27,172 nucleotides of DNA from an uncultured Bacilli bacterium (lineage in GTDB: Bacteria > Bacillota_I > Bacilli_A > RF39 > UBA660): NCBI GenBank assembly GCA_934131695.1, contig CAKOZV010000015.1, positions 1 to 27,172 on the forward strand, given 5' to 3'. Shown here piece after piece: positions 23,816-27,172 of this stretch. Both the position numbers and the translations under genes were made by a program. The notes beneath the pieces are model-generated. The model worked only from the letters and a program-made list of their open reading frames with translations. It did no database searches and was not told the DNA's origin. The first letter of the stretch is position 1; each line of letters starts with the position of its first letter.

Positions 23816-24379
23816 CTACTCCTTATATTGGCTAAATTTAATAGAAATAGGTATTTCTATTTCTTCAACGCTACTTCCAATTCTTGAATCTAAGTCGTTA
23901 TACTTCTCATCATCTTGCCAACTAAAAGTAACTTTTATTGTATCTTTTTTTCCTCCCTGAATTTCTTTTAAGGTCATTAACCTTTTATATTTACCATTAT
24001 CAAGGGTTAATTCAGTACCATTAACACCTTCTATACTATCTATTTTTATATTAGGATATTTATCAAGAGTGATAGCAAGCTCATAAGTAAAAGATACTTC
24101 GGTATCTTTTGGATCTATTATTAAGAGAAAAGAACCAGTAGTACCTGGAGCAAAATAACCCTCACTTACGCCACTATTATTAGAATAGGTAATATCAGTA
24201 ACAGTAAATGTCTCTTCCTTTCCTGTTAGATCATTATCATTGACATAAATATGCCATTTAGCTATCGCTAGTTCATTATCATTATTTATCTTAGTTTCAA
24301 ATAAACCAAAACTAGTTTTTATTTGATAAAAGGTAAATATTAATAAGACTAGACTTAAAACTATTAAAGTTTTTTTCAT
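23816..24379 (-). CDS. TasA/camelysin-like secreted protein
   Basis: The product has 187 residues. A short signal run ends in KTSFGLFETKINNDNELAIA, and AKWHIYVND is the expected first strand of the mature protein. Later features include YFAPGTTGSFLLIIDP (the family's PG-type loop) and a closing ISIKFSQYKE strand. It overlaps the upstream degenerate peptidase gene by four bp (ATGA) and is followed by the active peptidase gene. Confidence 0.84.
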   Translation of the reverse strand: MKKTLIVLSLVLLIFTFYQIKTSFGLFETKINNDNELAIAKWHIYVNDNDLTGKEETFTVTDITYSNNSGVSEGYFAPGTTGSFLLIIDPKDTEVSFTYELAITLDKYPNIKIDSIEGVNGTELTLDNGKYKRLMTLKEIQGGKKDTIKVTFSWQDDEKYNDLDSRIGSSVEEIEIPISIKFSQYKE

Positions 24380-24906
24380 TCTTCCTTAACCGTAACTGGT
24401 GTTTTTATCTCAATAATAACACGATATATTTCATATAAAAATAATATTAATGTTGGTAAAATAACAATTAATAAATAACCAAACTTAGATTCTAATACTC
24501 TTAAGATAGCTCCTAGTTTAGAGTATATTTTAGCATCACTACATTTACCAATTAACATACTACTAGATACTTCATGACTACCATTTATAGTAAATGTAGT
24601 TTCAGCATCATTTATTTTTTCTTTTTCAGTAACCACTCCTAAATTAATAGTAACTTCACCATTACTAACATCATAAAAAAACACTTCATCATTTATATTT
24701 ACTAAATCATTATTAGGTTTAGTAAAGATAGCTAAATCTCCATTTTGATACTTAGCACTTTTCTCATCAATTATTATTAAACTCTTATTATTAAATTGGG
24801 TAACTTTATATTGATTATAACCTAATAGAAGAGCTGTAACTATTACAATTATAACTACATAAACAACTGCTATAATGCCACCTAATATTTGCAAAACTTT
24901 CTTCAT
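24376..24906 (-). CDS. Signal peptidase I-like protein lacking catalytic residues
   Basis: The product has 176 residues with membrane segments at about 7–30 and 142–165. The strand order of a SipW-type peptidase is kept (NGDLAIFTKP, NINDEVFFYD, SSSMLIGKC). Aligned on NGDLAIF, Glu occupies the position of the catalytic Ser, and TINLGVV replaces the THR region, so Ser and His are both missing. It resembles the 159-residue protein at 21077–21556 in this respect. It opens a transcript with a good promoter and overlaps its TasA-like partner. Predicted to be a non-catalytic accessory protein. Confidence 0.75.
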   Translation of the reverse strand: MKKVLQILGGIIAVVYVVIIVIVTALLLGYNQYKVTQFNNKSLIIIDEKSAKYQNGDLAIFTKPNNDLVNINDEVFFYDVSNGEVTINLGVVTEKEKINDAETTFTINGSHEVSSSMLIGKCSDAKIYSKLGAILRVLESKFGYLLIVILPTLILFLYEIYRVIIEIKTPVTVKEE

Positions 24907-24930
24907 TTAAATACTCTCCTTATATTCTAC

Positions 24931-24960
24931 ATAATACCACAAATCATAAGTATTTGTCTA
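24931..24960 (-). promoter_or_regulatory. Promoter of the four-gene peptidase/substrate transcript
   Basis: TAGACA (24955–24960) and TATTAT (24931–24936) are 18 bp apart on the minus strand, with TGG before the −10 giving an extended −10. AAGGAGAG and the ATG at 24906 follow. Confidence 0.65.
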
Positions 24961-24980
24961 CTTTACATATTATTTGTAAA

Positions 24981-25015
24981 CAAAAAAGAAAAAAGCAATA
25001 AAGTTTTATGCTTTT
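24981..25015 (-). terminator. Terminator after the two-repeat surface protein gene
   Basis: On the minus strand AAAAGCATAAA pairs with TTTAT-TGCTTTT (one bulged T) across a short loop, followed by a run of T with one C. It lies 13 bp beyond the stop codon. Confidence 0.7.
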
Positions 25016-25028
25016 CTCTATTAATTAT

Positions 25029-26990
25029 CTAACTACCTAGTTTTATACTAAATGGCTCTTCTTTCGTACCTTTTCCCCCAGTTATTACCACATTTTGTTT
25101 TAGATTCATAGTTGGACGAATGGCATTTGAATTCTTCGTACCTTGACCAAAACCTTTGCTGAAAGAATCTAAATTACGGCTGTGCGAAGTATCATATGGT
25201 GTTAGTATCCAATAATCAGAATTACTACCCCAATTATTGAATTGACCTGCCATTAATTCTCCTAATCTCAGTAGTCCTATTTTTGCAGTAGTTGTGGCTG
25301 TTGTCAGATTATTACTTGCTTCATCTTGATATTTTGCCAGTTTATAATTAGCAAGAGAATAAATACCTTCAACAGTTCCTAAATACCATGTTGTATTATC
25401 TTCTATCATACTTATCTGATTACTAGTTAAATATGTACCACTTGTTAAGTAATCATTATTTAAGAATATACCTATTGTATTATCTTTAGAAAATTTATTA
25501 TCACTTCCAAAAATTATTTTTTTATAACTACCACTATCTTTTAATGATATTGCACTTGTTATCTTTGTACCTGTTCCATTTTCATGACTTACTATTCGAT
25601 ATAGATTGTTTTCTCCTGTTCCAAAGTTTATATATTCGCCACTATATCTTGTTGATAACAATACACCTACCGGTTCATCATTATCACCTTGAAGTCTGTA
25701 TGGATTAATACTAGTCCCATCACCATCTATAATCTTTACTGTAGATTTTAGATTTATTGAAGGACGAGAGCCGTTTGTAACAGACTGCATTTCCTTTCCG
25801 TCTTTACCATCATAGTACACATAACGAGCGTTAGAAGTATCATCATATGGCGTCAATGTCCACCAATTTAAACCATTCTTTAAGTATCCAGTTGAATATG
25901 TAGCATTTTTATAACTCATTGTATACTCATACATATTTAGCAATCCCACGGTATCCGTTATCATTGTAGTTTTCTCTGGCTTAGTGTTTTCAGTAGTAAT
26001 AGTAGCATTCCAAACACTATCGGTTTTGATGAATTTATCTGGTTCCCTCAAATTTCCTAGGAATCCATCCACACTAGTATCATTTAACCACTGTTCCATA
26101 AAACTATTTTTAAAGGCTGTATAATTTGCATTATATGGTAAGGATGATATATTCCATTGTGTTACTAACTTCACAGAATTATCTGATGAATCAATCGATA
26201 CTGCCCTCCATAATTTTCCACTATACCAAATATAGTTTCTTGGATTACTTCCTGTAATAAATGTTTGCTCTGAATCACTTGTATCTATAGCACCATTACC
26301 TCCTACTCCTGCTAATAGTTTTTCAGCTACAGTAGGTGGAGTATAAACCTTACCATAAACATTTACTTTAGTACCAAACTGAAGACTGCCTCCATCTCCT
26401 TGAGGATTATATGATTCATCTACCCATATTCTAAGTCTATATTTCTTACTAAAACTCTTATTGGTAGAAGTTGAATATAAAGTAAAGATTGGTATTTGTA
26501 TTGTCTCTTCTATTCCTTCCACAGTTCCTTCTACAATATCTGGTTTTCCAGTATGCTCATTAGCACGACTATCAAGATTCATAAATATTGTTGGTTCTAC
26601 TACCTGTGTTTCATTTCCAGCATCGTCTAGTTCTGTTAAATAGACTTTAACGAAATCTGGATTAAACATTTTTTTTGAAAGCATTGGCTCTAGAGCTATC
26701 TCCCAGTTGATATTAGCATTACCTTGAATAGTACTTGATACTGTAAAATCAAAGTATTCTCCCTCGTTTAACCTTTTCTTTCCAGTTTCATCTGTTGTTG
26801 GTAGAGCTCCTTGTAAATTGATAATATTATCACTTTCAGTATAACTCATTTTCATAATACCTGAGGTGATAGTTGATACTTTACTACCTGGTCCTGCGAA
26901 CTGAAAAGCAGCATAACTGATACCTACTATCATTAGAACTAGTACTAAGGTTAGCCCAATTGATAGAATTAATTGTTTCTTGTTATTCAT
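25029..26990 (-). CDS. Large surface protein with SipW-type signal and two DUF6273-like repeats
   Basis: The product has 653 residues from ATG 26990. GGAG lies 14 bases upstream, a long gap; TTG 27035 and GTG 27005 are in frame but lie before or on that site. The signal is KKQLILSIGLTLVLVLMIVG then ISYAAFQF. Residues about 30–217 are TasA-like β-rich sequence ending near KVNVYGKVY. Two homologous repeats follow (about 250–435 and 445–653), each with a strand pattern like YSGKLWRAVSIDSSD, a WWTLTPYD or YWILTPYD motif, and a close like RPSINLKSTVKIIDGDGT. These match the DUF6273 type found in secreted Bacillota proteins. It is likely a tip or accessory adhesin of the fibre. It forms its own transcript, upstream of the peptidase/substrate genes. 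Confidence 0.8.
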   Translation of the reverse strand: MNNKKQLILSIGLTLVLVLMIVGISYAAFQFAGPGSKVSTITSGIMKMSYTESDNIINLQGALPTTDETGKKRLNEGEYFDFTVSSTIQGNANINWEIALEPMLSKKMFNPDFVKVYLTELDDAGNETQVVEPTIFMNLDSRANEHTGKPDIVEGTVEGIEETIQIPIFTLYSTSTNKSFSKKYRLRIWVDESYNPQGDGGSLQFGTKVNVYGKVYTPPTVAEKLLAGVGGNGAIDTSDSEQTFITGSNPRNYIWYSGKLWRAVSIDSSDNSVKLVTQWNISSLPYNANYTAFKNSFMEQWLNDTSVDGFLGNLREPDKFIKTDSVWNATITTENTKPEKTTMITDTVGLLNMYEYTMSYKNATYSTGYLKNGLNWWTLTPYDDTSNARYVYYDGKDGKEMQSVTNGSRPSINLKSTVKIIDGDGTSINPYRLQGDNDEPVGVLLSTRYSGEYINFGTGENNLYRIVSHENGTGTKITSAISLKDSGSYKKIIFGSDNKFSKDNTIGIFLNNDYLTSGTYLTSNQISMIEDNTTWYLGTVEGIYSLANYKLAKYQDEASNNLTTATTTAKIGLLRLGELMAGQFNNWGSNSDYWILTPYDTSHSRNLDSFSKGFGQGTKNSNAIRPTMNLKQNVVITGGKGTKEEPFSIKLGS

Positions 26991-27064
26991 TTTTTCTTCT
27001 TTCACTCCTTCTTTTTTATTTACACTAAAAAACAAGATACATATTACTACCTTGTTATTAATGC

Positions 27065-27093
27065 ATGATAAAAGAAAGTAGTTAAATTGCTAA
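27065..27093 (-). promoter_or_regulatory. Candidate promoter of the surface protein gene
   Basis: TTAGCA (27088–27093) lies exactly 17 bp from TATCAT (27065–27070) on the minus strand. The −35 begins two bp from the homopolymer at 27096–27105, so tract length would shift whatever lies further upstream. Confidence 0.4.
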
Positions 27094-27149
27094 TGCCCCC
27101 CCCCCATGTTAACTAGATGTAAACATAATGTTTTGGTTGACATATACAT
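27090..27149 (-). CDS. Possible leader peptide containing the G tract
   Basis: A frame of 19 codons starts at ATG 27149 (MYMSTKTLCLHLVNM), preceded by AAGGAAGGTGAT five bases upstream, an excellent ribosome site. It then enters the G10 tract as Gly-Gly-Gly-His and stops. A tract one base longer would end in GGGALAI, and one base shorter would read on for 17 codons before a stop. It never joins the surface protein frame. It may be a leader peptide or a remnant; the ribosome site is the main support. Confidence 0.3.
   Translation of the reverse strand: MYMSTKTLCLHLVNMGGGH
27096..27105. repeat. C10/G10 homopolymer tract
   Basis: Ten C residues on the plus strand (G on the coding strand of the surface protein gene) stand out in sequence this AT-rich. 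Tracts of this kind are prone to slippage during replication. It lies about 105 bp upstream of the surface protein start. Confidence 0.9.
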
Positions 27150-27172
27150 GGTTAATCACCTTCCTTATCTTA

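Noticed and set aside
1..27172. CRISPR array or ribosomal RNA operon
   Set aside because: No regularly spaced repeats were seen, and the two tRNAs are not next to any rRNA-like sequence; the 120 bp after tRNA-Cys do not resemble 5S rRNA.

Overview
This window is strongly AT-rich. It uses TGA as a stop and TGG for Trp, so the code is standard bacterial. Gene content (lemA, DUF2207 proteins, ftsY–ylxM, SipW-type signal peptidases with TasA/camelysin-like substrates, Shine-Dalgarno sites of the AGGAGGTGAT type) points to a low-GC Bacillota, probably an uncultured gut-type member of Bacilli (RF39- or Erysipelotrichales-like). That placement is inferred from gene families, not from a marker phylogeny.

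Region 1 (1–6.3 kb): a minus-strand tRNA-Cys, then a plus-strand operon of lemA and two DUF2207-type membrane proteins, the first a shortened paralogue of the second. Two tandem terminators follow, then a fused ASCH–phosphotransferase gene and a gene-poor stretch. Region 2 (6.3–9.7 kb, minus strand): a small protein with a Cys-His-Asp pattern, tRNA-Gly, the SRP-receptor group ftsY–membrane protein–ylxM, a small XRE-type regulator and a protein with the motifs of a QxE-type ADP-ribosyltransferase.

Region 3 (9.87–14.88 kb): a roughly 5.0-kb integrative element that splits the gene of an NMT1/THI5-like ABC-transporter solute-binding protein. The 5' part of that gene lies at 9753–9879 and resumes in frame at 14874, with a shared 9-bp core TAGCAGAAG. 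The element carries a large serine recombinase next to its right end and minus-strand cargo: a 63-residue protein, a nucleotidyltransferase, a degenerate class I aminoacyl-tRNA-synthetase-like zinc protein and a peptidase E-like enzyme. Rejoining the element ends in thought gives an attP with clear dyad symmetry. The solute-binding gene is also cut short at its 3' side near 15350.

Region 4 (15.36–27.15 kb, all minus strand): a fibre/secretion locus. In order of transcription it holds a large two-repeat surface protein; a signal-peptidase-like/TasA-like pair; a SipW-type peptidase/TasA-like pair; a probable major TasA-like subunit; another degenerate-peptidase/substrate pair; then an unknown cytoplasmic protein, a membrane-anchored McrB-like AAA+ ATPase and a DUF2357-like protein without a visible nuclease; and finally a SipW-type peptidase/TasA-like pair. 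Promoter- and terminator-like signals divide it into about four transcripts. Most junctions in the last one overlap or lie within 15 bp. A G10 tract (C10 on the plus strand) abuts the probable promoter of the first gene. The coupling of a McrBC-like ATPase/partner pair to a signal peptidase–TasA-type locus is the best candidate here for an undescribed system; the synthetase-like/nucleotidyltransferase cargo of the mobile element is the second.
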